From the NCBI GenBank assembly GCA_050692915.1, contig JBOGVU010000013.1, positions 1 to 48,320 of the forward strand: a DNA stretch of 48,320 nt, written 5' to 3'. Below, piece after piece: positions 39,644 through 47,987 of this stretch (its first letter is position 1; each line of letters begins with the position of its first letter). The notes beneath the pieces are model-generated. The model made no database searches and had not been told where the DNA came from. It saw only the letters and a list, made by a program, of their open reading frames with translations. Source of the stretch: CALAEC01 sp050692915. Lineage in GTDB: Bacteria > Actinomycetota > UBA4738 > CALAEC01. The position numbers were made by a program, and so were the translations under genes.

Positions 39644-39964
39644 ATGGTCGTGACACTGTCGATAGGCGGCGTCCCACCCGACCGGACCCACCCCGGCCGC
39701 TGTGCAGACCTCGACTCGCCGAACGCGGGACCACTGGCCAAGGTTGCGCAGGAGTTCATGGCGCGAGCGCCCGATGCCTTTCCGCTACGGGACCCGTTCG
39801 GGATCACGGTCGTGTTCGGGAACACGAAGCCGGCCTTCGAGGGCTACGGTGCGATCGACCCGATCATCGAGGTCCTGGTGGACGCGGGCATGATCGCAGA
39901 CGAACGTCTCGAGGACTGGGAGCGTGAGCTTCAAGATCCCATGCAGGGGAGACATACACCGTGA
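39644..39964 (+). CDS. Small hypothetical protein, faint RusA-like pattern
   Basis: A 106-aa protein. The order of a beta-strand start (VTLSIGGVPPDRTHPGR) and a late IDPIIEVLVDAGMIADERL segment recalls RusA-type junction resolvases, where D-x-D-N and a late D-D are catalytic. The match is weak and the DN motif is missing, so no function is given. No good ribosome binding site is seen; it directly follows the tRNA fragment and may be part of the mobile region. Confidence 0.4.
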   Translation: MVVTLSIGGVPPDRTHPGRCADLDSPNAGPLAKVAQEFMARAPDAFPLRDPFGITVVFGNTKPAFEGYGAIDPIIEVLVDAGMIADERLEDWERELQDPMQGRHTP

Positions 39965-40015
39965 CCCTCGTGCCGGCGAGGCTTGAAGGGAACGCCTAGC
40001 CGAGAGGGAAGGCCT

Positions 40016-40429
40016 CTACCTGGGGCCTATCGGCGGGACCGCGATCGCAATGCTCGTGTGCATCCGCGCCGGGCGGGTCAGCCTCTCGTCCGCGGTCAGA
40101 ACCTCGCCACCGAGCTGCTCCGTCAGGGCGATGTACGTCGCGTCGTACGCGGAGAAGTTCTCCCTCAGGCCCAAGATGCGCGGGAGGAGGCCCTGATGCC
40201 CGTGCCGCGTCACCGGGAGGTCGAGGTAGTCCTCGATCGCCTGAACCACACGCTGCTCCGATATGGCCCTCCGGCGTATGCCGCGCCGTAGCCCGACGGC
40301 GACCTCGACGTCACAGAGAGCCGGCACATGGAGATCCGAGTCGGGGGCGCGCATGATGCGCTCAAGTGTCTGGGCCGGCTTCGTTCTCAGAAGGTACTCG
40401 AGGAGTGCCGAGGCGTCGGCAACGATGAT
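40016..40429 (-). CDS. vapC: VapC-type PIN domain toxin, non-standard start
   Basis: A 137-aa PIN-domain ribonuclease. Acidic catalytic residues are at the expected places: IIVADASALLEYLL at the N-terminus, DVEVAVGLRRG in the middle and YDATYIALTEQLGGEVLTADERL near the end. The frame has no ATG, GTG or TTG at the family start; the first conserved codon is ATC (40427-40429) where relatives begin Met-Ile-Val. Either ATC is used, a start was lost by mutation, or there is a sequencing error. The gene starts two bases after the vapB stop codon. Confidence 0.75.
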   Translation of the reverse strand: MIVADASALLEYLLRTKPAQTLERIMRAPDSDLHVPALCDVEVAVGLRRGIRRRAISEQRVVQAIEDYLDLPVTRHGHQGLLPRILGLRENFSAYDATYIALTEQLGGEVLTADERLTRPARMHTSIAIAVPPIGPR

Positions 40430-40431
40430 CC

Positions 40432-40671
40432 TCAGGAGGCCTCCAGAGCACCCCGCTCCTCACTGATCAGGTCGGCGGCCGGGCCGCCCAGGTTCACGGT
40501 GGCTCGCTTCGCCACTCGCTCGAAGACTTCCGTTGCCGGTGGTCTCGCCACCTCTCGCTCGAAAACGTCCTGCAGATAGTCGGTCAGGGTCTGTCCCCGC
40601 GCTCTGGCGCGCCTGACGAGCTCCCGATGAAGCCGGTCGGGCACGTTTCGGACCTGGATCATCTTCGACAT
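40432..40671 (-). CDS. vapB: VapB-type ribbon-helix-helix antitoxin
   Basis: A 79-aa antitoxin. The N-terminal FitA-like ribbon-helix-helix (MIQVRNVPDRLHRELVRRARARGQTLTDYL) would bind the operator, and the C-terminal part (ERVAKRATVNLGGPAADLI) would block the PIN active site. ATG at 40671 is used; the open frame continues further upstream but without family similarity. Upstream GCATGTGGCATGC-like repeats could be its operator. Confidence 0.85.
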   Translation of the reverse strand: MSKMIQVRNVPDRLHRELVRRARARGQTLTDYLQDVFEREVARPPATEVFERVAKRATVNLGGPAADLISEERGALEAS

Positions 40672-40835
40672 GCATCCAGCATGCCACATGCGACACACAT
40701 GATCTAGAGGATCGCTGCGAACCGACCGGCCGCTACTGGCGTCCAGAGGGGTGTCAAGCCTGGAACCGGCTGAGCTCGCGAGGTGTAGTCCTGATACGAG
40801 CGCCGGGGCCGGCGCGAGGAAGGAGCGTGGCACCC

Positions 40836-42059
40836 ATGCTGGCGAGACGGCTCTTCCCCCTGATGATGGCGGGGCTCACCGGCTGTGCGGCGCTGGGGCC
40901 CGTCGGCCCGACCGCCCGCTCCGACCGAGTCCTTCTCCTCGGGTCGAGCCACGGCGTCGTGAGCGTGGACTCCGGCAGCGGCTCGGTCCTGTTCCAGGGA
41001 TCGGGGGTCCCGTCGTCGGTCGACTGGTCCACAGTGCTCACCGCGACCTCGGGCGGCGGACGGACGATCCTCGAGGCCCGAGACTCGACCACCGGCGAGG
41101 CGCTGTCCTCGTTGCCGGTCGCCGGCGAGCTCGGCGTACGGGTGGCATCTCCGGACGGTTCCCTGGTCGCGCTGATGCCCCCGCTCCCCTCGGAAGCGAG
41201 CCCCTGGATCCCGGAGGCGCGATCCTCCACCACGATCACGGTGGCCGACCCCTCCGGGCTCGAGGAGCCTCGTCGGTTCCACCTGGAAGGGAACTTCGAG
41301 CCCGAGGCGTTCTCGGCCGACCGTGACACCCTGTTCCTGATCAGCTACGTGCCTCCCACCGCACCGACGGGGTACCGAGTGGCCGCCCTGGACCTGAGCG
41401 AGGGCTCCGTCTCCCGGGTGAAGACCGGCGTGAAAGGGGTGGCGGAGACGATGAGCGGCACCCGGCTCGAGCAGGTCGCCTCGGCCGACGGCTCGATGCT
41501 GTACACGCTGTACACGACCCGGCCCCCCGGTCACGTCGCCGCCGACGGGACGTCGGACGAACACGTCGGCTTCGTCCACACCCTCAGCCTCGACGAGGGA
41601 TGGGCCCACTGCGTGCCCCTCCCGGAGGAGCTGTGGGGCGGCGATCCGGCCGACCAGGCCATGGCGATCTCGGCCGATGGCGGCCTGCTGTACGTGGTCG
41701 ACACGGCCCGCCGGGTGGTGGCCGAGATGGACACCACCTCGCTGGAGATGACGAGAGCCGACGGGTCCGGGCTCGCCCCGGATCAGGAGGGCGAGACCCG
41801 AGCCGTCATCGGCCCGGACGGCGCGCTCGTGGTGGCTTCCGGCTCAGGCGTGGTGTCGCTCGACGCCGAGACCCTCCGCCCCATCGACGGGTGGACGTTC
41901 GAGGCCCCGGTTGTCGCCCTGGGAGCCGGCCCCCGGGAGATCTACGTGGCCGTGCCGGGCGCTGTCCATACCGTGAGGCCCGGCAGCGATCGTGCCGATC
42001 CGGAGGTGCGGGCTCCCGTCCTGGACGACCTGTCGTACGTGGGGATGCTGGAGCGCTGA
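40836..42059 (+). CDS. Lipoprotein with beta-propeller-like domain
   Basis: A 407-aa exported protein. A signal peptide ends in the lipobox LTGC (Cys17). The body contains repeated short motifs such as LLLGSSHGVVSVDSGSGSV, VRVASPDGSLVAL, ISADGGLLYVVDTARRVVAE and VIGPDGALVVAS, which look like blades of a YncE-like beta-propeller. ATG at 40836 lies ten bases after GGAG; a GTG nine bases earlier is an alternative. No enzymatic motif is seen; ligand or protein binding at the cell surface is likely. Confidence 0.7.
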   Translation: MLARRLFPLMMAGLTGCAALGPVGPTARSDRVLLLGSSHGVVSVDSGSGSVLFQGSGVPSSVDWSTVLTATSGGGRTILEARDSTTGEALSSLPVAGELGVRVASPDGSLVALMPPLPSEASPWIPEARSSTTITVADPSGLEEPRRFHLEGNFEPEAFSADRDTLFLISYVPPTAPTGYRVAALDLSEGSVSRVKTGVKGVAETMSGTRLEQVASADGSMLYTLYTTRPPGHVAADGTSDEHVGFVHTLSLDEGWAHCVPLPEELWGGDPADQAMAISADGGLLYVVDTARRVVAEMDTTSLEMTRADGSGLAPDQEGETRAVIGPDGALVVASGSGVVSLDAETLRPIDGWTFEAPVVALGAGPREIYVAVPGAVHTVRPGSDRADPEVRAPVLDDLSYVGMLER

Positions 42060-42065
42060 CCAGGG

Positions 42066-42590
42066 TCAGGAGATAGCGACCGGGCCTTCGGTCCCGGTGA
42101 CCCGCCAGCCGTCGCCGATCCGTTCCACGACCCAGGTCTGCCAGGTCCCGGCCAGGTTGGCCAGGTAGCTGGAGGCGGGCACCAGGGCGCGGTCGTCTTC
42201 GCCGGCGATGGGGCCGAGCGTGAGCAGGATCCCCTGGTTCTCCACCCGTCCCCCGTCCTCCAAGGGGCCGATCACCTCGCTGCGGCTCGACACGAACTCA
42301 AGCGGAGCGACGTCGGCCACCGCCTCCGCCAGGGCATCGCGGTCCTCCTGGGGGAAAGGCTCGCCGACCCCGGGGTCGTCGGGATCGTCCGCGTTCTCCA
42401 GGGCCCGGTCCATGAGGTAGATGACCCGGAAGCCCGAGGACTGCCCCTGCTCCGAAGCCATGTGGCGGATCACGGCGGCGTAGATGGCCACCTCGCGGTC
42501 CTCCTCGGCCGCGCCGGGGGCGCCGGACGAGCGGGCGCACGCCCCGGACACCAGGAGACCGAGGACCGCGGCGATGCGTATCGCGCTCAT
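42066..42590 (-). CDS. Small lipoprotein of unknown function
   Basis: A 174-aa exported protein with a signal peptide and lipobox VSGAC (Cys18). The acidic mature part has no recognised domain; VAIYAAVIRHMASEQGQ and TWQTWVVERIGDGWRVTG are its most regular segments. It converges on the propeller lipoprotein gene with six bases between the stops. Confidence 0.65.
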   Translation of the reverse strand: MSAIRIAAVLGLLVSGACARSSGAPGAAEEDREVAIYAAVIRHMASEQGQSSGFRVIYLMDRALENADDPDDPGVGEPFPQEDRDALAEAVADVAPLEFVSSRSEVIGPLEDGGRVENQGILLTLGPIAGEDDRALVPASSYLANLAGTWQTWVVERIGDGWRVTGTEGPVAIS

Positions 42591-42682
42591 GACGATTCGA
42601 CGGAAGGGCGGCTGCGGAGGTTCCCGCCGGGCGAGGACGTTATACTTGGCTCCGTGCCCCCCGCTGGGGGTGGGCGAACGTC

Positions 42683-42755
42683 GCCCCCATCGTCTAGCGG
42701 CCCAGGATACCGCCCTTTCAAGGCGGCGACACGGGTTCGAATCCCGTTGGGGGCA
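42683..42755 (+). tRNA. tRNA-Glu (anticodon UUC)
   Basis: Acceptor GCCCCCA/TGGGGGC, anticodon loop CTTTCAA, T-arm ACGGGTTCGAATCCCGT. CCA is not encoded. First of three closely spaced tRNA genes. Confidence 0.95.
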
Positions 42756-42769
42756 CGGAACCGAATAGT

Positions 42770-42845
42770 GGGCCTGTGGAGCAGTCTGGCCGTGCTCGCC
42801 ACCCTGTCAAGGTGGAGGTCGCGGGTTCAAATCCCGTCAGGCCCG
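42770..42845 (+). tRNA. tRNA-Asp (anticodon GUC)
   Basis: Acceptor GGGCCTG/CAGGCCC, anticodon loop CTGTCAA on stem CCACC/GGTGG, T-arm GCGGGTTCAAATCCCGT. CCA is not encoded. It lies 14 bp after tRNA-Glu. Confidence 0.95.
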
Positions 42846-42876
42846 CATGGGTGAGGCGCCGACCGGGCGCCCGTCG

Positions 42877-42949
42877 GGCGAGGTAGCTCAGTTGGCAGAG
42901 CACGCGGCTGAAAACCGCGGTGTCGGCGGTTCGAATCCGTCCCTCGCCA
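42877..42949 (+). tRNA. tRNA-Phe (anticodon GAA)
   Basis: Acceptor GGCGAGG/CCTCGCC, D-arm TAGCTCAGTTGGCAGAGC, anticodon loop CTGAAAA on stem GCGG/CCGC, and a T-arm containing GGTTCGAATCC. CCA is not encoded. The gene ends seven bases from the bldC stop on the other strand. Confidence 0.95.
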
Positions 42950-42956
42950 CTCGGCC

Positions 42957-43160
42957 TTAGCCGACCGCGGACTGCTCGAGTAGGCGCCGAACCTCGGACT
43001 CCCAGTAACGCCGATGGCCGCCCAGCGTCCTGATCGAGGACAGCTTCCCGGCCTTGGCCCACCTTGTAACGGTCTTCGGGTCCACCCTGAACAGCGCCGC
43101 GACCTCCGCGGGCGTGAGGAGACGCTCGTGCTCCCTGTCACCGTTGCCGTTGGGTCCCAT
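42957..43160 (-). CDS. bldC: BldC, MerR-like small DNA-binding protein
   Basis: A 67-aa protein that consists of a single winged helix-turn-helix. LLTPAEVAALFRVDPKTVT is followed by RWAKAGKLSSIRTLGGHRRY, nearly identical to the core of Streptomyces BldC, a regulator that delays development and binds direct repeats cooperatively. Homologues also exist in unicellular actinobacteria, so its presence does not prove sporulation. GGTGGAGG directly precedes the ATG at 43160. An inverted repeat lies 30 bp upstream. Confidence 0.92.
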   Translation of the reverse strand: MGPNGNGDREHERLLTPAEVAALFRVDPKTVTRWAKAGKLSSIRTLGGHRRYWESEVRRLLEQSAVG

Positions 43161-43188
43161 CCTCCACCTCGCTTCCCTTCCCAGGGGC

Positions 43189-43202
43189 TTGCCTTAGGGC
43201 AA
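43189..43202. promoter_or_regulatory. Inverted repeat upstream of bldC
   Basis: TTGCC-TTAG-GGCAA (arms 43189-43193 and 43198-43202), about 30 bp before the bldC start; a possible operator or leader hairpin. Confidence 0.4.
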
Positions 43203-43237
43203 TTGTCCGAGGAGTGGGCCGATCGGGCCATAGACAA

Positions 43238-43263
43238 AACGGGCCATTTCCGAATGGCCCGTT
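43238..43263 (-). terminator. Intrinsic terminator after the 271-aa gene
   Basis: A perfect 11-bp stem AACGGGCCATT/AATGGCCCGTT with a four-base loop is followed on the minus strand by TTG TCTATGG; the TTTT run begins within the stem end. It lies 16 bp after the stop of the 271-aa gene and ahead of bldC. Confidence 0.7.
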
Positions 43264-43278
43264 CGAACTAGTTACGTG

Positions 43279-44094
43279 TCAGTTGAGCGATTCGCGAATC
43301 TTCGCCTCGGCCCACCGCCCGGCCACGGTCTGGTACAGGTCGCCGGCCCGCTCGAGGTCGCCGGTCTCCAGGGCGTCCAGCGCCGACTGGATCTCCCCGG
43401 CGGAGTGGTCCTCGTCCAGGTCGTTCCAGCCCGCGGAGGCCGCGGCGTCCCCGTAGTCGAGCTCCACGGCGGAGCCGGCCGGGAAGCAGGACAGCCAGTC
43501 GTCGATGTCCCGGACCACTCCGGCCACACCGTCGAGACCGCCCCGGTCGAGGACCCGGGCCGCCCGCCTGGCCCGGCGGCGGGCCTCCGGGAGCCGGGTC
43601 CAGTAAAGGGCCCCGAACTCCCCGTCGGGCCGCTCCACGATCCGACGCTCCGCGTCCTCGAACAGGACGAACCACCGGACCGGGACGTGCCAGGCGCTCT
43701 CGAGCATCGTGGGGACCGCCCTGGGGTCCCGCCGGCGGATCCTGGCGAGCTCCCTGGCCGCGCGTCGGGCTTCGGCCTCGGGGACCAGGGCCTCGGCGAC
43801 CTCGCCGGGCACGGTCTCCCGCAGCGACAGGAGTCCGGCCAGCACCCGGAGCCGGGTGGTCGAGGGACACACGAACCACCGTCCGTCGACGAGCCGCACT
43901 TGGGCCCGGTCCTCGTCACTGGTGAGCAGGCCCAGGCGTCCTCCGGCGGCCCGCCGCTGGCGGTAGACGGGAGCGAGGGGAACGTCGTGCTCGCCCCGGA
44001 CGATGTACCGTTCCCAGCGGGCGCGCTCCCCGTCGGGGAACACGTCGATGGGCTGGAAGACCCGCAGGAAAGCCGAGCCGCGCACGACGGCCAT
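43279..44094 (-). CDS. Conserved-looking hypothetical protein, 271 aa
   Basis: A soluble protein with no motif I can name. It begins VVRGSAFLRVFQPIDVFPDG, has an Arg/Glu-rich helical middle (EAEARRAARELARIRRRD), an aromatic stretch WHVPVRWFVLFEDAERRIVE, and an acidic C-terminus. ATG at 44094 is the natural start. It diverges from the amino acid dehydrogenase gene; TATATT at 44142-44147 is a likely -10 box for the latter. A terminator follows its stop. Confidence 0.65.
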   Translation of the reverse strand: MAVVRGSAFLRVFQPIDVFPDGERARWERYIVRGEHDVPLAPVYRQRRAAGGRLGLLTSDEDRAQVRLVDGRWFVCPSTTRLRVLAGLLSLRETVPGEVAEALVPEAEARRAARELARIRRRDPRAVPTMLESAWHVPVRWFVLFEDAERRIVERPDGEFGALYWTRLPEARRRARRAARVLDRGGLDGVAGVVRDIDDWLSCFPAGSAVELDYGDAAASAGWNDLDEDHSAGEIQSALDALETGDLERAGDLYQTVAGRWAEAKIRESLN

Positions 44095-44179
44095 GATACG
44101 CGAGGGGCCGGGGTTCCCGACCAGCCGACCTGGACCCGTGTTATATTCGCGCGGCTCGGGACCTCCCCAGGAGCGAACG

Positions 44180-45256
44180 TTGGCCGTCTTCTCCATGCTC
44201 GGCAACGAATACGAGGAGGTCGTGTTCTTCCACGACCCACCCTCCGGGCTCCGGGCCATCGTGGCCATCCACTCCACCGCCCTCGGCCCGGCCCTCGGAG
44301 GCACCCGCTTCTTCCCCTTCGAGTCCGAGGAGGACGCCCTGACCGACGCCATCCGGCTGGCCAAGGCCATGACGTACAAGGCCGCGGCCGGGGGACTGGA
44401 CCTGGGAGGGGGGAAGGCGGTGATCATCGGGGACCCCCGACGGGACAAGTCCGAGGAGCTGCTCCGGGCGTACGGCCGGTTCATCGAGTCCCTGGGCGGC
44501 CGGTACATCACCGCGGAGGACGTGGGGACCTCCCGTCCGGACATGGACGTCCTCCGCCGGGAGACGCGGTGGGTCACCGGCGTGTCCAAGCGCCTGGGCG
44601 GCTCCGGCGACCCGTCTCCGGTCACCGCCTACGGCGTCTTCCAGGGCCTCAAGGCCTGTGCCGAGGATGCGCTCCGGACGTCCTCGCTCGAGGGGGCCCG
44701 CGTCGTCGTGCAGGGCGCCGGCAAGGTCGGCTCCACCCTCGTCAAGCACCTGGTCGAGGCGGGGGCCGTGGTTACCGTGGCTGATGTGGACGTGGACGCC
44801 GTGGCCAGAGTGGTCGCCCGGCACGGCGTCGACACCGCGGAGCCGGAGAAGGCGCACGCCATGGAGTGCGACATCTTCGCCCCCTGTGCCATGGGAGCGG
44901 TCATACGGGACGACACGCTCCCCGAGCTGAAGTGCCGGGTGGTGGCCGGCGCGGCCAACAATCAGCTGGAGCGGCCCGAGCACGCGGACGCCCTCGCGGA
45001 TCTGGGCATCCTCTACGCTCCGGACTTCGTCATCAACGCCGGCGGCCTGATCAACGTGGCGGACGAGCTGAACGGCTACGACCGCGAGCGGGCCATGGCG
45101 AAGGTCGAACGGATCTACCGCACGCTTCGAGAGGTCTTCCAGCGGGCCCAGCTCGAGCGGATCACGCCGTCCCGGGCGGCGGAACGGCTGGCCGAGGACC
45201 GCATCGCCCGGGTGAGCCGGGTGCGCCTCCTGTGGGTCCAGGGGCAGGCCCGGTAG
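44180..45256 (+). CDS. Leucine/valine/phenylalanine dehydrogenase
   Basis: A 358-aa NAD-dependent amino acid dehydrogenase that oxidatively deaminates a branched-chain or aromatic amino acid. The substrate site is GPALGGTRFFPF with catalytic Lys residues in AKAMTYKAAAGGLDLGGGKAV, and the NAD site is VVVQGAGKVGSTLVKHL. NAANNQL-type segment AGAANNQLERPEHAD and YAPDFVINAGGLINV complete the family pattern. TTG at 44180 is chosen because AGGAG lies six bases upstream; an ATG at 44195 is possible. The downstream 2-oxoacid dehydrogenase genes suggest Val, Leu or Ile as substrate. Confidence 0.9.
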   Translation: MAVFSMLGNEYEEVVFFHDPPSGLRAIVAIHSTALGPALGGTRFFPFESEEDALTDAIRLAKAMTYKAAAGGLDLGGGKAVIIGDPRRDKSEELLRAYGRFIESLGGRYITAEDVGTSRPDMDVLRRETRWVTGVSKRLGGSGDPSPVTAYGVFQGLKACAEDALRTSSLEGARVVVQGAGKVGSTLVKHLVEAGAVVTVADVDVDAVARVVARHGVDTAEPEKAHAMECDIFAPCAMGAVIRDDTLPELKCRVVAGAANNQLERPEHADALADLGILYAPDFVINAGGLINVADELNGYDRERAMAKVERIYRTLREVFQRAQLERITPSRAAERLAEDRIARVSRVRLLWVQGQAR

Positions 45257-45294
45257 CCCGGCGGCCCCCGGCCTGACCGCCGCCACCAGGGTAT

Positions 45295-45323
45295 TTGCAT
45301 CTGGCCCGCCCGTTTGGTAATCC
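45295..45323 (+). promoter_or_regulatory. Promoter of the CAP-domain gene
   Basis: TTGCAT (45295-45300) and TAATCC (45318-45323) with an exact 17-bp spacer. The TTG that opens the longest reading frame of the gene is part of this -35 box, so the true start codon is further downstream. Confidence 0.65.
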
Positions 45324-45357
45324 TACGGCCGGTTTGCCTGCCCGGCCACCACGCCTC

Positions 45358-45801
45358 GTGAGGCGGTGGAGCAGGACCGCCCTCGTCCTGGGCGTCACCG
45401 CAGCCCTCCTGGTGACGCCCGGTCTGTGGAGCGCTGCCGGGACCACCTCCAAGGAGCGGCGGGTCCTCCACATGATCAACGCCAGCCGCTCTTCGCGAGG
45501 GGTCGGCACCCTCAGCCTGTCCGAGCGGCTGTCCCGCATAGCCCGCCGGCACAGCCGAAGCATGGCTCAACAGCGGCTGCTGTTCCACCACTCGTGCCTG
45601 TCGTGCCGGTTCCCCACCGGGAGCTGGAAGCTCCTCGGGGAGAACGTGGGGGCCGCCCCCTCCCTGCGACGGGTACACAGAATGATGCTCAAGAGCGCCA
45701 GCCATCGCGACATCCTCCTGAACGGGATCTTCGACAGGGTGGGGGTGGGCGTGGTGAAGCGGGGCGGGAGCTACTGGGTCACCGAGATCTTCTACGCCTA
45801 G
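45358..45801 (+). CDS. Secreted CAP/SCP-domain protein
   Basis: A 147-aa protein: signal peptide (RTALVLGVTAALLVTPGLWSA) followed by a compact CAP domain with NASRSSRGVGTLSLSERLSRIA, the helix ARRHSRSMAQQ, GENVGAAPSLRRVH, and SHRDILLNGIFDRVGVGVV. Bacterial CAP proteins have been linked to lipid or peptide binding; the role here is unknown. GTG at 45358 is used because it follows the promoter at 45295-45323 and starts the signal peptide. A TTG at 45334 is an alternative. Confidence 0.85.
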   Translation: MRRWSRTALVLGVTAALLVTPGLWSAAGTTSKERRVLHMINASRSSRGVGTLSLSERLSRIARRHSRSMAQQRLLFHHSCLSCRFPTGSWKLLGENVGAAPSLRRVHRMMLKSASHRDILLNGIFDRVGVGVVKRGGSYWVTEIFYA

Positions 45802-45916
45802 GCGCGCGGCAGCCCAGGCAAGCCCTTGTCGGTCGCGCCTCGGATGGTTGGGGGCGATCGCCGGTCGGTGCGATAATCCTCCCGGCCCCGGGACCCCGGG
45901 CCCAGGAGGCGATGAC

Positions 45917-47011
45917 GTGTCCGAACGCCACGACCAGTCTGTCCGGATCCTTGACCCGGGCGGGGCCGTGGTCGACCGGGAGGCCCGTGACGCCCTCGAC
46001 CTGAAGGAGGAGGACCTTCGGGCCATCTATCGGGCCATGGCCCTGACCCGTCAGGTCGACCTCGAGTGCACCGCTCTCCAGCGTCAGGGCGAGCTGGCCG
46101 TGTACCCGCCCCTGCTGGGACAGGAAGCCGCCCAGGTCGGCAGCGCCTACGCCCTCGGCGAGGAGGATTTCGTGTTCCCCGCATACCGGGAGGTCGGCGT
46201 GGCCATCGTCCGGGGCATCGACCTCGTCGAGTACACCCACTTCCACCGGGGCACCCGGCACGGGGGCATCGACAACCCGGTCGATGCCCGGTTCGCCGAG
46301 GTCTCGATCCCGATCGCCACCCAAGCCCTCCACGCGGTGGGCTGGGCCATGGGGACGAAGAAGGACGGCGCCCGGGGCTGCGCCATCGTGTACTTCGGCG
46401 ATGGGGCCACCTCGGAGGGCGACTTCCACGAGGCCTGCAACTTCGCCGGCGTCTTCCGAGCGCCGGTCATCTTCTTCTGCCAGAACAACGGGTGGGCGAT
46501 CTCGGTCCCGCTGGCCCGCCAGACCGCCGGGGAGATCTACCGCAAGGCCGAGGGCTACGGGTTCCCGGGTGTCCGGGTGGACGGGAACGACGTCCTGGCC
46601 GTGTACCGGGTCACCCGTGACGCGGCCGAGCGGGCCCGTGCGGAGGGCCTGCCCACCCTGATCGAGGCCATGACGTACCGGATGGGCCCGCACTCCACCG
46701 CGGACGACCGGAGCCGCTACCAGCCCGAGGAGGAGATCGAGCGATGGCGGAGCCTCGATCCCCTGTTCCGGTTCCGCAAGTACCTGGAGGCCGAGGACGC
46801 AATCGACCACGCCTTCGTGGAGCAGGTCGAGGCGGACGCCAGCGAGCTGGCCGCCGAGATCCGGGCAGGCATCGTGGGCGCCCCGGCCCGCGACCCCCGC
46901 GAGATCTTCGAGTGGGCGTTCACCGAGCTCCCACCAAACCTGGAGCGCCAGCGCGACGAGGTCGCCGCGGCCATGGAGGCCGAGGCCGGGGAGGGAGGCG
47001 ACGGTGGCTGA
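45917..47011 (+). CDS. 2-Oxoacid dehydrogenase E1 component, alpha subunit
   Basis: A 364-aa thiamine diphosphate-dependent subunit. The ThDP motif starts with FGDGATSEGDFHEACNFAG and ends in FFCQNNGWAIS. HSTADDRSRYQPEEE matches the phosphorylation-loop region of E1alpha. Similarity of layout and the neighbouring Val/Leu-type dehydrogenase favour a branched-chain 2-oxoacid dehydrogenase (BkdA) over pyruvate dehydrogenase, but this is not decided. The GTG has AGGAGG seven bases upstream, and a TAATCC -10 box lies near 45873. It overlaps the E1beta gene by eight bases. Confidence 0.88.
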   Translation: MSERHDQSVRILDPGGAVVDREARDALDLKEEDLRAIYRAMALTRQVDLECTALQRQGELAVYPPLLGQEAAQVGSAYALGEEDFVFPAYREVGVAIVRGIDLVEYTHFHRGTRHGGIDNPVDARFAEVSIPIATQALHAVGWAMGTKKDGARGCAIVYFGDGATSEGDFHEACNFAGVFRAPVIFFCQNNGWAISVPLARQTAGEIYRKAEGYGFPGVRVDGNDVLAVYRVTRDAAERARAEGLPTLIEAMTYRMGPHSTADDRSRYQPEEEIERWRSLDPLFRFRKYLEAEDAIDHAFVEQVEADASELAAEIRAGIVGAPARDPREIFEWAFTELPPNLERQRDEVAAAMEAEAGEGGDGG

Positions 47012-47978
47012 GGTCACCATGGCCCAGGCCCTCAACGGCGCCCTCCGAAGGGCCCTGGCCGACGACGACCGCGTGCTGATCTTCGGCGAGGACGTTGGGA
47101 AGCTGGGCGGGGTGTTCCGGATCACCGACAAGCTCCAGACGGAGTTCGGCGAGGAGCGGGTATTCGACACGCCCCTGGCCGAGTCCGGGATCGTGGGCAT
47201 CTCGGTGGGGCTGGCCCTGGCGGGCTGGCGGCCGGTCCCGGAGATCCAGTTCGACGGGTTCTCGTACCCTGCCCTCGACCAGGTGATCTCCCACATGGCC
47301 AAGTACCGGTTCCGGTCGGCGGGCACAGTGAGCCTGCCGATCGTGCTCCGGATCCCGTGCTCGGGGGGCATAGGCGCGGCGGAGCACCACTCCGAGAGCC
47401 CGGAGGTCTACTACGCCCACACGGCCGGGCTGAAGGTGGTGATCCCCTCTACGCCGATCGACGCGTTCAACCTCCTGCTGTCCTCGATCCGCGACCCCGA
47501 CCCGGTGATCTTCCTGGAGCCGAAGAGCCGCTACTGGTCGAAGGAGTCGGGCGAGCTGAGGCCGAACGGCCTCCCGATCGGACGGGCCCGGATCGTCCGG
47601 GAGGGATCGCACGGAACGCTGGTGGGGTGGGGCGGGATGGTGGTCCGATGCTTGGGGGCGGCCGAGGCCGCCGCCGAGGACGGGGTGGACCTCGAGGTCG
47701 TCGACCTGCGCTGCCTGGTCCCCCTCGACGTCGACACGCTGGTCGCCTCGGCGCGTAAGACCGGCCGCGTGGTGGTCGTCCACGAGGCCCCCATGACGGC
47801 CGGCTTCGGCGCGGAGGTCGTGGCCCGGGTGGTGGAGGACGCGTTCGAGTACCTGGAGGCCCCCGTGCTCCGGGTCACCGGCTACGACACGCCGTACCCT
47901 CCAGCCAAGTCGGAAGAGCACTTCCTGCCGAACGTCGACCGGATCCTCCGGGCCGTGGAGCGCACGCTCACCTTTTAG
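47004..47978 (+). CDS. 2-Oxoacid dehydrogenase E1 component, beta subunit
   Basis: A 324-aa transketolase-like subunit that pairs with E1alpha. Typical segments are VLIFGEDVGKLGGVFRIT, VFDTPLAESGIVGISVGLAL, EIQFDGFSYPALDQVISH and, in the C-terminal domain, VDLRCLVPLDVDTL and VVHEAPMTAGFGAEV. The glutamate of GEDV and the PLAE loop contribute to the cofactor site. Its GTG start lies within the E1alpha end, so the subunits are co-translated. E2 follows after nine bases. Confidence 0.9.
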   Translation: MAEVTMAQALNGALRRALADDDRVLIFGEDVGKLGGVFRITDKLQTEFGEERVFDTPLAESGIVGISVGLALAGWRPVPEIQFDGFSYPALDQVISHMAKYRFRSAGTVSLPIVLRIPCSGGIGAAEHHSESPEVYYAHTAGLKVVIPSTPIDAFNLLLSSIRDPDPVIFLEPKSRYWSKESGELRPNGLPIGRARIVREGSHGTLVGWGGMVVRCLGAAEAAAEDGVDLEVVDLRCLVPLDVDTLVASARKTGRVVVVHEAPMTAGFGAEVVARVVEDAFEYLEAPVLRVTGYDTPYPPAKSEEHFLPNVDRILRAVERTLTF

Positions 47979-47987
47979 ACTGCTCTC

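Noticed and set aside
45295..45357. TTG start of the CAP-domain gene at 45295
   Set aside because: The codon is part of a -35 box with an ideal 17-bp spacing to TAATCC, so translation must begin downstream.
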